Below, in pieces: positions 39,754 to 49,013 of a DNA stretch of 54,095 nt (position 1 is its first letter; each line of letters starts with the position of its first letter). Made by a program: the position numbers and the translations under genes. The notes beneath the pieces are model-generated. The model had not been told where the DNA came from. It worked only from the letters and a program-made list of their open reading frames with translations, and ran no database searches. The stretch is from Salinispora cortesiana (GTDB lineage: Bacteria; Actinomycetota; Actinomycetes; Mycobacteriales; Micromonosporaceae), in the NCBI RefSeq assembly GCF_000484695.1, contig NZ_AXVR01000033.1, positions 1-54,095 on the forward strand, given 5' to 3'.

Positions 39754-41664
39754 GTGAGTAGTGAGACGTTGGAGTTCCAGGCTGAGGCACGCCAGCTGCT
39801 TCAGCTGATGGTTCACTCGATCTACTCGAACAAGGATGTCTTCCTGCGCGAGTTGATCTCGAACGCCTCCGACGCGTTGGACAAGCTGCGCCTGGCGTCG
39901 CTGCGGGACAAGGACCTCGACGTCGACACCGCCGACCTGCACATCGCGATTGAGGTCGACCCGGAGGCACGGACGCTGACCGTGCGGGACAACGGGATCG
40001 GGATGTCCCGGGACGAGGTCGTTCAGGTGATCGGCACGATCGCCAAGTCCGGCACCGCCGAGCTGCTCCGTAAGCTGCGCGAGTCGGCCGACGCGGAGGC
40101 GTCGCAGGAGCTGATCGGCCAGTTCGGCGTCGGCTTCTACGCGGCGTTCATGGTCGCCGACCGTGTTGTCCTGGTCACCCGTGAGGCGGGGGCGACCGAC
40201 GGCACCCGCTGGGAGTCGAGCGGAGAGGGCACGTACACGATCACCTCGGCCCCGGACGTTCCGCAGGGAACGGCGGTCACGCTGCACCTCAAGCCGGCCG
40301 ACTCCGAGGACAACCTGCACGACTACGCCGCCGAGTGGACAGTTCGGCAGATCGTCAAGCGGTACTCCGACTTCATCGCCCACCCGATCCGGATGGCGGT
40401 CGAGCGGCCCGGCACCGACGGCGGTGAGCCGACCACCGAGGTGCAGACGCTCAACTCGATGAAGGCGCTCTGGGCGCGGTCCCGCGATGAGGTGGAGCCG
40501 GCCGAGTACCACGAGTTCTACAAGCACGTCAGCCATGACTGGGCCGACCCGCTCGAGGTCGTGCACATGCGGGGGGAGGGCACCTTCGAGTACGAGGCGC
40601 TGCTCTTCCTGCCCACGCACGCACCGCTGGACCTCTTCTCCCCGCAGGGGCGACGTGGTGTGCAGCTCTACGTCAAGCGCGTCTTCATCATGGATGACTG
40701 CGAGGCGCTGATGCCGGGGTATCTGCGCTTCGTCAAGGGCGTCGTTGACGCGCACGACCTGTCGCTCAACATCTCCCGCGAGCTACTCCAGCAGGACCGG
40801 CAGATTCAGGTGGTCCGCCGCCGTCTGGTCAAGAAGATCCTCGCCACCGTCAAGGACCTCAAGGCCAACCAGCCGGAGAAGTACCGCACGTTCTGGACCG
40901 AGTTCGGTGCCGTCGTCAAGGAGGGGCTGATCGACGACACGGAGAACCGGGACTCGCTCCTGGAACTCCTCTCCGTCGTCTCCACCCACGATTCGGCCGA
41001 GCCGACCGACCTCGCCGGCTACCTCACGCGGATGAAGGACGGCCAGACTGACATTTACTACGCCACTGGCGAGAACCGCACCACCATTGAGAACTCCCCG
41101 CACATGGAGGCGTTTCGAGCCAAGGGCTTCGAGGTGCTGCTGCTCACCGACCCGGTTGACGAGGTGTGGGTGGAGCGGGTCGGCGAGTACGGGGGCAAGA
41201 CGCTGCGCTCGGTCGCCAAGGGTCAGGTTGACCTGGACACCGAGGAGGAGCGCTCGGCGGCCGAGGCCGAACGGGAGCGCCAGCGCACCGAGTACGCCGA
41301 CCTGCTCACCTGGCTGGGCAGTACCCTCGCCGACCAGGTCCGGGAGGTCCGCCTCTCCGCCCGGCTGACCACCTCACCGGCCTGCGTGGTCGGTGACGCG
41401 CAGGACATCACGCCGACGCTGGAGAAGATGTACCGCGCCATGGGGCACGAGGTCCCGCAGGTCAAGCGGATCCTCGAGCTGAATCCGACGCACCCGCTGG
41501 TCAGTGGGTTGCGCAAGGCCCGGGAACAGGGTGTAACCGAGGAGTCGCTGAAAGAGACTGCCGAGCTGCTGTACGGGATGGCGCTGCTCGCCGAGGGGGG
41601 CGAACTGGCCGACCCGTCCCGCTTCACTCGGATCCTCGCCGAGCGTCTCGCTCGTACCCTCTGA
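39754..41664 (+). CDS. htpG: Hsp90-family molecular chaperone HtpG
   Basis: The protein has 636 residues. I chose GTG 39754 because AAAGGA precedes it at ideal spacing and the protein then begins, as in other HtpGs, with SSETLEFQAEARQLLQLMVHSIYSNKDVFLRELISNASDA (only the first part is needed to recognise it). GHKL ATPase motifs follow: TVRDNGIGMS, GTIAKSGT and LIGQFGVGFYAAFMV. The middle domain contains the client/ATP Arg region (LNISRELLQQDRQI). It folds and protects proteins under stress in the cytoplasm. It is a housekeeping gene, with terminator 41672-41700 after it. Confidence 0.96.
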   Translation: MSSETLEFQAEARQLLQLMVHSIYSNKDVFLRELISNASDALDKLRLASLRDKDLDVDTADLHIAIEVDPEARTLTVRDNGIGMSRDEVVQVIGTIAKSGTAELLRKLRESADAEASQELIGQFGVGFYAAFMVADRVVLVTREAGATDGTRWESSGEGTYTITSAPDVPQGTAVTLHLKPADSEDNLHDYAAEWTVRQIVKRYSDFIAHPIRMAVERPGTDGGEPTTEVQTLNSMKALWARSRDEVEPAEYHEFYKHVSHDWADPLEVVHMRGEGTFEYEALLFLPTHAPLDLFSPQGRRGVQLYVKRVFIMDDCEALMPGYLRFVKGVVDAHDLSLNISRELLQQDRQIQVVRRRLVKKILATVKDLKANQPEKYRTFWTEFGAVVKEGLIDDTENRDSLLELLSVVSTHDSAEPTDLAGYLTRMKDGQTDIYYATGENRTTIENSPHMEAFRAKGFEVLLLTDPVDEVWVERVGEYGGKTLRSVAKGQVDLDTEEERSAAEAERERQRTEYADLLTWLGSTLADQVREVRLSARLTTSPACVVGDAQDITPTLEKMYRAMGHEVPQVKRILELNPTHPLVSGLRKAREQGVTEESLKETAELLYGMALLAEGGELADPSRFTRILAERLARTL

Positions 41665-41671
41665 TCCGCGT

Positions 41672-41700
41672 GGGGGCGTCGGCGCGCTGCCGGCGCCCCC
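41672..41700 (+). terminator. Terminator of htpG
   Basis: GGGGGCG-T-CGGC and GCCG-G-CGCCCCC form an 11-12 bp stem with one internal mismatch and a 5-base loop, 7 bases after the htpG stop. Confidence 0.7.
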
Positions 41701-41743
41701 GTAGCGGTGCCCGAGGTGGCCTCGCCGCGCGGCGAGGGTGCGC

Positions 41744-42079
41744 TCAGGCGGCGATGCCGCGGTGGTGCTGCTGCTCCGGCGTGGTGGGCGGTGGCGGGCC
41801 GGCGTGGGACGCGCTCCACTCGTCCGTCCGCCCTCGCGACGGGACGCCGGGCTGCTGCCCGGGTGGTGTCTGGGCCATCCGAAGCGCCCGTTGGGCGGCC
41901 TGCCAGGCGGTGCAGGGCCAGACCTGGCCGGCGCAGAGCAGGTTCACACAATCGGTGCCCGCAACGTCCGGTTGGTGCGCGTCTGCCACGTTGAGGGCCA
42001 GCCCCCACAGCAGTGGGTCGCTCACCTCGTCCGGACGGCCGACGCCGGGTGCGGGCCGATGGTGGGTAGTGTCGGACAT
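41744..42079 (-). CDS. Small hypothetical protein with Cys-containing core
   Basis: The protein has 111 residues and starts at ATG 42079 after AAGGGGGG. The core CVNLLCAGQVWPCTAWQAAQRALRMAQ has three Cys and looks conserved; the C-terminal 40 residues are Pro/Gln/His-rich and disordered. The Cys-x4-Cys-x6-Cys spacing could bind a metal or allow lipid or disulfide chemistry, but I recognise no family. Good codon bias and a strong ribosome binding site support a real gene. It is convergent with htpG and divergent from pdxY. Confidence 0.62.
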   Translation of the reverse strand: MSDTTHHRPAPGVGRPDEVSDPLLWGLALNVADAHQPDVAGTDCVNLLCAGQVWPCTAWQAAQRALRMAQTPPGQQPGVPSRGRTDEWSASHAGPPPPTTPEQQHHRGIAA

Positions 42080-42198
42080 GTCGGTCCCCCCTTATGAGCT
42101 GCTGCGATACTACCTCCACCCCGCGGATCTCCTGCTGAACGGGCATGTCAGGGCGGGGTAGTGGGAACTGGCGCGACGACAACCACGATGATGGTCGG

Positions 42199-43050
42199 GT
42201 GCGAATCCTGTCTATCCAGTCGTCGGTCGCCTACGGCCACGTCGGTAACTCAGCCGCCGTCTTTCCACTGCAACGCCTCGGGCACGAGGTGTGGCCGGTG
42301 CTGACGGTCCACTTCTCCAACCACACCGGCTACGGCGCATGGCGCGGGCCGCTGCTGGCACCTGCGGACGTCGCCGAGGTCATCGCGGGCATCGCCGACC
42401 GTGGAGTGCTTGCCCAGGCCGATGCGGTGCTCTCCGGATACCAGGGCGACCCGGCGATGGGTGAGGTGATCATCGACGCGGTCCGCCGGGTGAAAGCGGT
42501 CAACCCGGCCGCCGTCTACTGCTGCGATCCGGTGATGGGGGACGTGGGGCGGGGGATGTTCGCTCGTCCCGGCATCCCGGAGTACCTGCGGGACGCGGTC
42601 GTACCGAACGCGGACATCATCACCCCCAACCAGTTCGAGCTGGAGTATCTCGCCGGCGGTCGGACCGAGACGCTGGCGGAGCTACTCGCGGCGGTCGACA
42701 AGGTGCGGGCGACCGGGCCACGGCACGTGCTGGTCACCAGCGTGCTTCACCGGGACCTGCCGGAGGAGCAGCTGGAGCTGGTGGCCGTCTCCGACGAAGG
42801 CGCCTGGGCGGTGACCACACCGATGCTGCCGATCAGCCCGAACGGTGGCGGTGACGTCACGGCCGCGCTCTACCTCGCGCACCTGTCGACCACCGATACG
42901 CCCGCGACCGCGCTGGAGCGCACCAGCGCCAGCATCTTCCGGGTCTTCGAGGCCACGTTGGCGGCGGGTACCCGGGAGCTCCAGCTGATCGCGGCCCAGG
43001 AGTCGATCGCCAGCCCGCCGCCGGCCTTCACCGCCCGTCGACTGCGCTGA
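42199..43050 (+). CDS. pdxY: Pyridoxal kinase
   Basis: The protein has 283 residues from GTG 42199, which matches the length of E. coli PdxY (about 287); a longer open frame begins at 42145. Ribokinase-like features: [22 protein letters not shown] at the N-terminus, [20 protein letters not shown], and the anion-hole motif [12 protein letters not shown] near the end. It phosphorylates pyridoxal to PLP. A PLP enzyme (HpgT) lies 4 kb upstream, but this is almost certainly a housekeeping salvage gene. A hairpin follows at 43079-43102. Confidence 0.9.
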   Translation: MRILSIQSSVAYGHVGNSAAVFPLQRLGHEVWPVLTVHFSNHTGYGAWRGPLLAPADVAEVIAGIADRGVLAQADAVLSGYQGDPAMGEVIIDAVRRVKAVNPAAVYCCDPVMGDVGRGMFARPGIPEYLRDAVVPNADIITPNQFELEYLAGGRTETLAELLAAVDKVRATGPRHVLVTSVLHRDLPEEQLELVAVSDEGAWAVTTPMLPISPNGGGDVTAALYLAHLSTTDTPATALERTSASIFRVFEATLAAGTRELQLIAAQESIASPPPAFTARRLR

Positions 43051-43078
43051 TCCGGAGCTGCTCGACACGTCTGGCGGT

Positions 43079-43102
43079 GCATGTGCCGTTCCCGGCACGT
43101 GC
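43079..43102 (+). terminator. Hairpin after pyridoxal kinase
   Basis: GCATGTGCCG-TTCC-CGGCACGTGC is a 10-bp stem with one G-T wobble and a tetraloop, 28 bases after the pdxY stop. Confidence 0.55.
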
Positions 43103-43127
43103 CGACCCCGCTTCCACCAGAGTTGTG

Positions 43128-43163
43128 GTGTCCGGGCCGCCCAGCGTCGGACGGTCCGGACAC
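43128..43163 (+). promoter_or_regulatory. Leader hairpin before nicotinate phosphoribosyltransferase
   Basis: GTGTCCGG and CCGGACAC pair over a 20-base loop, ending 7 bases before the GGAGG of pncB. It may influence pncB translation. I see no match to a known riboswitch class. Confidence 0.35.
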
Positions 43164-43179
43164 CCGCGGAGGAGGCGAC

Positions 43180-44532
43180 ATGACCGGTCTCCGTACCGAC
43201 CTCTATGAGCTTCGGATGGCCGCCAGCTATCTGCGCCACGACCTGTCCGCACCCGCCACCTTCAGCCTCTTCTCCCGCCGGTTGCCGGACCGCCGCGGCT
43301 TCCTGGTGGCCGCCGGACTCGACGAGGCGCTGACGTTCCTGGAGACCTTCTCGTTCGCCGGCGACGAGCTGGCGTACCTGCGGGACGTCCATGGGTTCGA
43401 CGAGTCAACCCTGGCGGCGCTTGCCCCGCTCCGGTTCACCGGAGACGTGCGGGCGGTGCCGGAGGGACGGATCGTCTTCGCCGACGAGCCGCTGCTCGAG
43501 GTCACGGCGCCGCTCGCCGAGGCGCAGCTGGTCGAGACCGGTCTGCTGAACCTGATCACCTTCCAGACCACGATCGCCAGTAAGGCGGCCCGCTGTAGGC
43601 TCGCCGCCGAGGGGGCGGAGCTGATCGACTTCTCGTTCCGCCGTACCCATGGGCTGGCGGCGGGTGCCGGTGTGGCCCGGGCGTCCGTGATCGTCGGGTT
43701 CGCCGCGACCAGCCACGTGGAGGCAGCTCGCCGGTATGGGCTGCGACCGTCCGGCACGATGGCCCACTCGTACGTGGAGGCATTCCCGGACGAGCGGGCC
43801 GCCTTCCGCGCCTTCGCGAGCGACTTTCCGGACAATCCGATCTTCCTGGTGGACACCTATGACACGCCCGCCGGCGTACGGGCCGCCGTTGATGTCCTCA
43901 CCGAGCTGGGCCGGAGTGGTCCGGCGGGGGTCCGGCTGGACTCCGGGGACCTGGCCGCGCTGGCCCGGCAGGCCCGCAAGATCCTCGACACGGCGGGTCT
44001 GACCGAGGTCAAGATCATGGCAAGCGGGGGCCTCGATGAGGAGGCCATCGCGGGGCTGGTCGCGGCCGGCACCCCGATCGACGGGTATGGCGTCGGCACC
44101 AGGATGGGGGTCTCCGCGGACGCGCCGTCCCTGGACAGCGCGTACAAACTGGTCAGCTACGGTGACCGACCAGTGGTGAAGCTGTCGTCGGGCAAGGTCA
44201 CCCTGCCGGGTGCGAAGCAGGTCTTCCGGGACCCCAGCGGCACCGACGGCGACCTTCTCGGGCTGCACACCGAAGCGTCGCCGCCAGGTCGGGAGCCGCT
44301 GCTCGTGCCGGTCATGCGCGCCGGACGGCGGCTCGACACCGCTACCGCGGCCGAGGCGGTACGGGTCGCACGGGACCGATTCGAGGCGGACCTGGCGTGG
44401 CTGCCCGAGCCAGCCCGACGGCTGACCAAACCGGTGTCGCCCGCCGTCACGGTCAGCCCCGAGCTGGCCGGCCTGCACGAGCGGGTGGCAGCGGCGGCCC
44501 GCTCGGGTCACGCGGATAGGCGGCCGGGATAG
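43180..44532 (+). CDS. pncB: Nicotinate phosphoribosyltransferase
   Basis: The protein has 450 residues and starts at ATG 43180 after GGAGG. Family markers: LRTDLYELRMAASYL at the N-terminus, DFSFRRTHGLAAG, FLVDTYDTPAGVRAA, VRLDSGDLAALARQARKIL, and IDGYGVGTRMGVS. It joins nicotinate with PRPP to give nicotinate mononucleotide for NAD salvage. It sits next to pyridoxal kinase, so this stretch is cofactor-salvage housekeeping. Nothing unusual in length or motifs. Confidence 0.93.
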   Translation: MTGLRTDLYELRMAASYLRHDLSAPATFSLFSRRLPDRRGFLVAAGLDEALTFLETFSFAGDELAYLRDVHGFDESTLAALAPLRFTGDVRAVPEGRIVFADEPLLEVTAPLAEAQLVETGLLNLITFQTTIASKAARCRLAAEGAELIDFSFRRTHGLAAGAGVARASVIVGFAATSHVEAARRYGLRPSGTMAHSYVEAFPDERAAFRAFASDFPDNPIFLVDTYDTPAGVRAAVDVLTELGRSGPAGVRLDSGDLAALARQARKILDTAGLTEVKIMASGGLDEEAIAGLVAAGTPIDGYGVGTRMGVSADAPSLDSAYKLVSYGDRPVVKLSSGKVTLPGAKQVFRDPSGTDGDLLGLHTEASPPGREPLLVPVMRAGRRLDTATAAEAVRVARDRFEADLAWLPEPARRLTKPVSPAVTVSPELAGLHERVAAAARSGHADRRPG

Positions 44533-44596
44533 TGTTTCGTGTCAATCCGTCCCCCGGCTGGTGGCGTATCGCTGGCAGGATCGGTCCACAGTAGGC

Positions 44597-45367
44597 CTAA
44601 CGTCGACAGTAGACATCGCCGGAGTTGGCGGAGTGCGGCAGGGCGTCGAGGAGCGCACCCAGCGCGGGGGCGGTCAGCCAGGCCGGCTCAGCCAGCGCCA
44701 TAGTGTCGCCGAGGGCCAGGTTGAAGCGGGTGAAGCCGAGCGCGACGGCGCGGTCGAGCGCCCGCCGAGCCACCGCCCGGTCGACCGTGGTGAACTCGAA
44801 CGACAACGCCGGCAGCGGGTGGCTCAATCCGGCGAGGACGGCATCCTCGAAGCCCTCTACGTCGACTTTGACGAAGGCGGGGAGGCCGTGCTCGGCGACG
44901 AGGACGTCGAGGGTGGTGGCCGGGACGGCCAGCCGTGCGTCCCAGATCTGCCCCTGCCAGTTCTCGGCGCCGTCGGCGGCCTGGACGAAGTGCGGTGAAA
45001 CGGTAGAGACGGTGGGGTTGGCCGAGTTGATGTGGAGCTCCAGCAGGCCGATCGCCGCGCCGCACGCCGCTTCCACCACGGTGACCTGATCGTCGTCGCC
45101 GTACAGGGCCCGGAGGCTCCGGGCGCAGAGTGGTTGCGGCTCGACGGCGATCACCCGGGCACTCAGCCGGCGGAAGCTGGCGGTGCGGTCACCGACGTGG
45201 GCCCCGACGTCGAAGACGAGGTCGTCGCGGCGGACAAACTGGGTGTGGAAGCGGTCCATGGCGGCGGCTCGACCGGGGTCACCGTACGAGAGGTCGAGCG
45301 AGGGGCGTAGGGAACTGGCGGTGGGATCGTCCCGGAGAACATCGACCACCTCGGGGTTGACGGGCAC
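44597..45367 (-). CDS. FkbM-family SAM-dependent methyltransferase
   Basis: The protein has 256 residues; GTG 45367 is assumed as start but is weakly supported. SAM-binding motif I is LVFDVGAHVGDRTASF, followed by VIAVEPQPLCARSL and the FkbM-typical FVKVDVEGFEDAVLAGL. FkbM-type enzymes methylate hydroxyls of sugars or polyketides, but many actinomycete homologues have unknown substrates. It lies 7 kb beyond the cluster, among housekeeping genes, so a role in the polyketide pathway is possible but not favoured. Confidence 0.82.
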   Translation of the reverse strand: MPVNPEVVDVLRDDPTASSLRPSLDLSYGDPGRAAAMDRFHTQFVRRDDLVFDVGAHVGDRTASFRRLSARVIAVEPQPLCARSLRALYGDDDQVTVVEAACGAAIGLLELHINSANPTVSTVSPHFVQAADGAENWQGQIWDARLAVPATTLDVLVAEHGLPAFVKVDVEGFEDAVLAGLSHPLPALSFEFTTVDRAVARRALDRAVALGFTRFNLALGDTMALAEPAWLTAPALGALLDALPHSANSGDVYCRR

Positions 45368-45440
45368 GACCGGACCCTAAACGTCGGGCCGGGCACCGGG
45401 CTACCTCGGCGGCACCTATCCGGGCTACTAGGCTCAGCCC

Positions 45441-46061
45441 ATGGCGAGGTACTACGACGTGCACCCGGACAACCCCCAGCCCCGGACTCTGCGGCAGGTC
45501 GTCGGGCTGGTCCGTAACGGTGGCCTGATCGCCTACCCCACGGACTCCTGCTTCGCGTTCGGCTGCCAGCTGGGCGACCGCCACGGGCTGGACCGGATCC
45601 GGGACATTCGCCGGCTCAACGAGCGGCACCACTTCACGTTGGTCTGTCGGGACTTCGCGCAGCTGGGTCAGTTCGTGCAGATCAGCAACGCGGTGTTCCG
45701 GTTGGTCAAGTCCTGCATCCCGGGTGGCTACACCTTCATTCTGCCGGCTACCCGCGAGGTGCCGCGTCGGATGCTGCATCCGCGGAAGCGCACCGTGGGA
45801 GTGCGGGTGCCCGACCACGCCGTCGCCCAGGCGTTGCTGGCCGAGCTCGGTGAGCCGTTGGTCTCCAGCACCCTGATCCTGCCCGGGGAGGAGGAGCCGT
45901 TGACCCAGGGGTGGGAGATCAAGGAACGGCTGGACCACGTGCTCGACGGCGTGGTGGACGCAGGGGACTGCGGCAAGGACCCGACGACCGTGGTTGACCT
46001 GTCGGGCGACGAGCCAGAGGTGCTACGTCGTGGCGCGGGGGACCCGTCTCGCTTCGAGTAG
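45441..46061 (+). CDS. YciO/Sua5-family threonylcarbamoyl-AMP synthase-like protein
   Basis: The protein has 206 residues, the size of E. coli YciO. The N-terminus has GGLIAYPTDSCFAFGC and RIRDIRRLNERHHFTLVCRDF, corresponding to the PTDTxY(A/G)LG and KxR nucleotide-binding blocks of the family; GGYTFILPATREVPRRM and KRTVGVRVPDHAVAQALL follow. The lack of the Sua5 C-terminal domain and the YPTDSC variant point to YciO and not to the essential TsaC role in tRNA t6A synthesis. The actual function of YciO proteins is unsettled. Confidence 0.86.
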   Translation: MARYYDVHPDNPQPRTLRQVVGLVRNGGLIAYPTDSCFAFGCQLGDRHGLDRIRDIRRLNERHHFTLVCRDFAQLGQFVQISNAVFRLVKSCIPGGYTFILPATREVPRRMLHPRKRTVGVRVPDHAVAQALLAELGEPLVSSTLILPGEEEPLTQGWEIKERLDHVLDGVVDAGDCGKDPTTVVDLSGDEPEVLRRGAGDPSRFE

Positions 46062-46202
46062 CCGGGTTACCGCATAGGTGGCCATTACGGTCGGCGGAAC
46101 GGGCCGCACGTCATTAAAGTGACCTCAGTAAACTCTGTGGCCGGTATTCGCCCTCCGGTCGTGGTGCAACATGGGTGGGTCCGGTAAGAGGGGGAGCGCG
46201 CC

Positions 46203-46925
46203 GTGGACCTGGCTCTGATCGGATCGCTCGTCGTCCTGGCCCTGATCGACAGCACCAGCTTCGGAACGCTGCTCATCCCGATCTGGATGATGCTGGCGCC
46301 GGGTCGGCTGCGCCCGAGCCGGCTGCTGGTCTTCCTTGCCACGGTCGCCGCCTGCTATCTCGTGCTGGGCGTGCTGTTGCTCGTCGGAGCGGCGGCGCTG
46401 CTCGACGAGGTGCGTCCCGCGCTGGAAACTACGCCGTTCCGGGTGGCGCAACTCGTCGTGGGGATCGGGCTGCTCGGCTTCGGCCTGTTCATCGGCCGGA
46501 AGCGCGCTTCGGGTGATCCCCAGCCGGGTCGCCTGCTGCGCTGGCGCGAACGGGCGATGAGCGGGCGTGAGTCTGCCTCGGCGTTGGTTGGGCTGGCCCT
46601 GACTGCCGTGACGTTGGAAGCCACCACGATGCTTCCCTACCTGGCGGCTATCGGGCTGCTCGGTGCGTCCGCGCTGACGCTACCCGCGAGCATCGCCGTG
46701 CTCGCCGGCTACTGCGTCGTCATGGTGCTGCCCGCGCTCGTGTTGCTCGCGGCGCGCCTGGTCGCGGCCGGGCTGGTGCAGCCGGTGCTTGCGGCGGTCA
46801 ACCGCTGGATGGCCCGCCACGCGGCCGAGACCACCGGCTGGATCGTGGGCATCATCGGTTTCCTCTGCGCGCGCGACGCCGCCATCCACCTGGAGCTCTT
46901 CGAAGCGCTGTCGAGGGCGACCTGA
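46203..46925 (+). CDS. GAP/LysE-superfamily membrane protein
   Basis: The protein has 240 residues from GTG 46203 after GAGGGGGAG. Six hydrophobic segments are seen: about 5-27, 40-62, 75-97, 122-145, 150-178 and 205-225. The N-terminus (LALIGSLVVLALIDSTSFGTLLIPIW) is typical of GAP-family proteins found in mycobacteria and other actinomycetes, with one group linked to export of glycopeptidolipid-like molecules. The substrate here is unknown. It stands alone between YciO and the hydrolase. Confidence 0.77.
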   Translation: MDLALIGSLVVLALIDSTSFGTLLIPIWMMLAPGRLRPSRLLVFLATVAACYLVLGVLLLVGAAALLDEVRPALETTPFRVAQLVVGIGLLGFGLFIGRKRASGDPQPGRLLRWRERAMSGRESASALVGLALTAVTLEATTMLPYLAAIGLLGASALTLPASIAVLAGYCVVMVLPALVLLAARLVAAGLVQPVLAAVNRWMARHAAETTGWIVGIIGFLCARDAAIHLELFEALSRAT

Positions 46926-46980
46926 GCCCTCGCTCAGCTCGCGGCTGCTCCGTTGGCCGGGCAGGGGTAGCTCGCCGCGG

Positions 46981-47958
46981 CTACCGTGCGAGCGTCGACT
47001 TGGACTCGACTCGGCCGATCGGGTTGGGCCCGCTGGTCAGTTCGTCCTGTGCCTCCTTCCAGGCGAGTGCCTCGGGGTAGAGGGTAGTGCGGAGGTAGGC
47101 CCAGGTGAGTCGCTGGACGGCGGCGACCCGCTCGGGGCTCTCGTCCGTAGTCTCGGCCACGTCGTATCCAGAAACGCCACCGAGCCCGTGCTCCGCATCG
47201 AAGAGGGTGAGCAGGGACTTGGGGCCAGGGGAGAGGAAGTAGGGGTCGGTGTGCCAGTGCGGACCCCGGACCGTCAGGTGGGCGGAGGTGTCCCGGTCGC
47301 CGGCGACCACGAGGGCGGGTGTCGTCATTGTGGAGAAGTCGGTGGTCGAGAAGAAGGGGTAGTTGTCGAGCACGAAGTCGGTGAGGGCCTCGCCTCCTCT
47401 GCCGGGCGCGGCGAGCAGCACACCCGCCTTGATCCGGGGCTCGGAGAGGTCCACCTCCGTTCCGTCGCGCGGGTCGGTCAGCCGTGCGCCCAGCAGCAGG
47501 CTCGCGGTGTGTCCACCCATCGAATGTCCGGCCACGGCGACCCGGTCTCGGTCTAGGCGCCCGTGCAGCTGTCCGCTGGCGGCTTCGATCTGGTCGAGCT
47601 GGTCGAGGATGCGCTTCATGTCTTCACCCCGTGACCGCCAGTACAGGGGGGCCTCGGGATCACTGGGGTCCAGGTTCAGCGTTCTCGAGTTCAGGTGGGT
47701 CGGCTGGATTACGACGAAGCCATGTGCTGCCCAGTAGTTCGCGAGCGGGGCGTAGCCGTTTAGTGAGGACAGGTGGTGTGAGGGGCCGTGCCCGTGGGAG
47801 AGGAGAATGATCGGAAGCTCACCTCCGGTTGTGGGCGCGGAGACCCGCACCTGCAGGTCCACGGCGCGTCCGGGAGCTGGCAGCACCACTGGACTGACGG
47901 ACAGGGCAGGTGTGGGGAACCTGCCGAACGTGTCGGCTGGCTGGGTCGGCTTACTCAT
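46981..47958 (-). CDS. Alpha/beta hydrolase (PAF-acetylhydrolase/chlorophyllase-like)
   Basis: The protein has 325 residues and no signal peptide. The nucleophile elbow is VAGHSMGGHTASLLLG. ILLSHGHGPSHHLSSLNGYA forms the oxyanion region, VVAGDRDTSAHL supplies the Asp, and LFDAEHGLGGVSGYD the His. This arrangement fits cytoplasmic dienelactone/PAF-acetylhydrolase-like esterases. A strong promoter with an inverted repeat overlapping the spacer and -10 lies at 48027-48076, so the gene is probably under repressor control. The substrate is unknown. Confidence 0.85.
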   Translation of the reverse strand: MSKPTQPADTFGRFPTPALSVSPVVLPAPGRAVDLQVRVSAPTTGGELPIILLSHGHGPSHHLSSLNGYAPLANYWAAHGFVVIQPTHLNSRTLNLDPSDPEAPLYWRSRGEDMKRILDQLDQIEAASGQLHGRLDRDRVAVAGHSMGGHTASLLLGARLTDPRDGTEVDLSEPRIKAGVLLAAPGRGGEALTDFVLDNYPFFSTTDFSTMTTPALVVAGDRDTSAHLTVRGPHWHTDPYFLSPGPKSLLTLFDAEHGLGGVSGYDVAETTDESPERVAAVQRLTWAYLRTTLYPEALAWKEAQDELTSGPNPIGRVESKSTLAR

Positions 47959-48026
47959 GTCGTCTGGTCCTTCCGTTTGGATAGCTGCCCTGGCTTGCTT
48001 CGCGCCGGGCCAGACCCGAACAGCAG

Positions 48027-48076
48027 AAGCGGAGCGGCGTTCCGGAACTGTACGGATCAGTGTTCCGCTTTGTCAA
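48027..48076 (-). promoter_or_regulatory. Promoter with overlapping operator upstream of the hydrolase
   Basis: On the minus strand TTGACA (48076-48071), an 18-bp spacer and TACAGT (48052-48047) form a near-consensus promoter about 90 bases before ATG 47958. GGAAC/GTTCC arms (13 bp apart) cover the spacer and -10, GTTCCGGAAC is a perfect palindrome at 48039-48048, and AAGCGGA/TCCGCTT arms (48027, 48064) enclose the whole. TetR- or MarR-type control is likely. Confidence 0.55.
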
Positions 48077-48214
48077 CGTCAGGGCGACTGCCGCAGGAAC
48101 AGGTGGCGGGCGGAGCCTCGGCGCCGCGGCAGCGGTGTCGCTGGCGACGATGGGCTGTGCCGCCTCCCGAAGCGACTTGGCGACGGAATAGGCCGACCCA
48201 GGTTAAAGATCAAG

Positions 48215-48958
48215 CTAGCCGAGGCGAGCCGCGCTCTTGCTGTCGATCCTTGGGCGCGCCTGCTGCCCGCCGGCCGGGACGGTTCGGGGCCTCGCGTTCG
48301 TGGCGATTCGGCCACCAGCGGCGCGACGTGGCGGGCTCGGTCTCCTGCGGAGCGCCCACTCCACCACGGCAACGTTGATCAGCCAGCCGGCGAGCATCAG
48401 CAAGGCCCGGGGGGTTCCGGTCGATTCGCCGGTCAGCAGAATCCAGGGTGCATTCGTCAGGGCCTGGGTGCCCGCCCCGAGGCCGATCGCGTAGGCGCGT
48501 GCCATCCAGGCGCGGTGACGGGTGATCTTCCGCTGTCGGATGCTGGTGAAGCCGAGGACGAGGCAGCCGACCATGGTGGCCCCGGCGACGAGTCGGATGC
48601 CGGTGAGGAGTTCGTTGTCCTGGGCTGGGCGGTCATAGAAGATCGTCATCCATAGGCCGGATAGTGCCGAGGCGAGCCCAAGCGGGACAAGTAGGCGCCC
48701 GGCCAGGCGGTGCCAGTCGCGTCTGCGGCTGCGGAAACCACGGGCGAATTGAAGCGCGCCGAACAGGCAGTAGAGGGTGGCGCTGACGATGTGCACCAGC
48801 ACCGGCGTTGGTGCGGCGAAGAATCGGGCGTTGTCTGGCGTGACTGCTGCGTTGCTGGTCAGTTCGGTGACTCGGAATGTGCCGGCGATTGCTGGGATGG
48901 CACTGAGCGCGATCAGCCCGGCGGGCACGAGCCACTCTCGCTTGGGTGGTGCAGGCAC
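48215..48958 (-). CDS. DUF2306-family membrane protein
   Basis: The protein has 247 residues. About seven hydrophobic stretches are present, among them VPAGLIALSAIPAIAG, HIVSATLYCLFGALQFARG, LLVPLGLASALSGLWM and AGATMVGCLVLGFTSI. HIVSATLYCLFGALQF, RRRDWHRLAGRLLVPLG and ITRHRAWMARAYAIGLGAG are the usual DUF2306 signatures with conserved His residues that resemble haem-type or redox membrane proteins. The C-terminal 50 residues are Arg/Pro-rich and disordered. Its promoter carries two palindromic operators at 49014-49061, so expression is tightly repressed until a ligand is sensed. Confidence 0.82.
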   Translation of the reverse strand: MPAPPKREWLVPAGLIALSAIPAIAGTFRVTELTSNAAVTPDNARFFAAPTPVLVHIVSATLYCLFGALQFARGFRSRRRDWHRLAGRLLVPLGLASALSGLWMTIFYDRPAQDNELLTGIRLVAGATMVGCLVLGFTSIRQRKITRHRAWMARAYAIGLGAGTQALTNAPWILLTGESTGTPRALLMLAGWLINVAVVEWALRRRPSPPRRAAGGRIATNARPRTVPAGGQQARPRIDSKSAARLG

Positions 48959-49013
48959 GGCATGCCCCTGTTCGTCGTGGGTGTGGTGATCCGCCCGGCG
49001 GGGACAGACCCAT

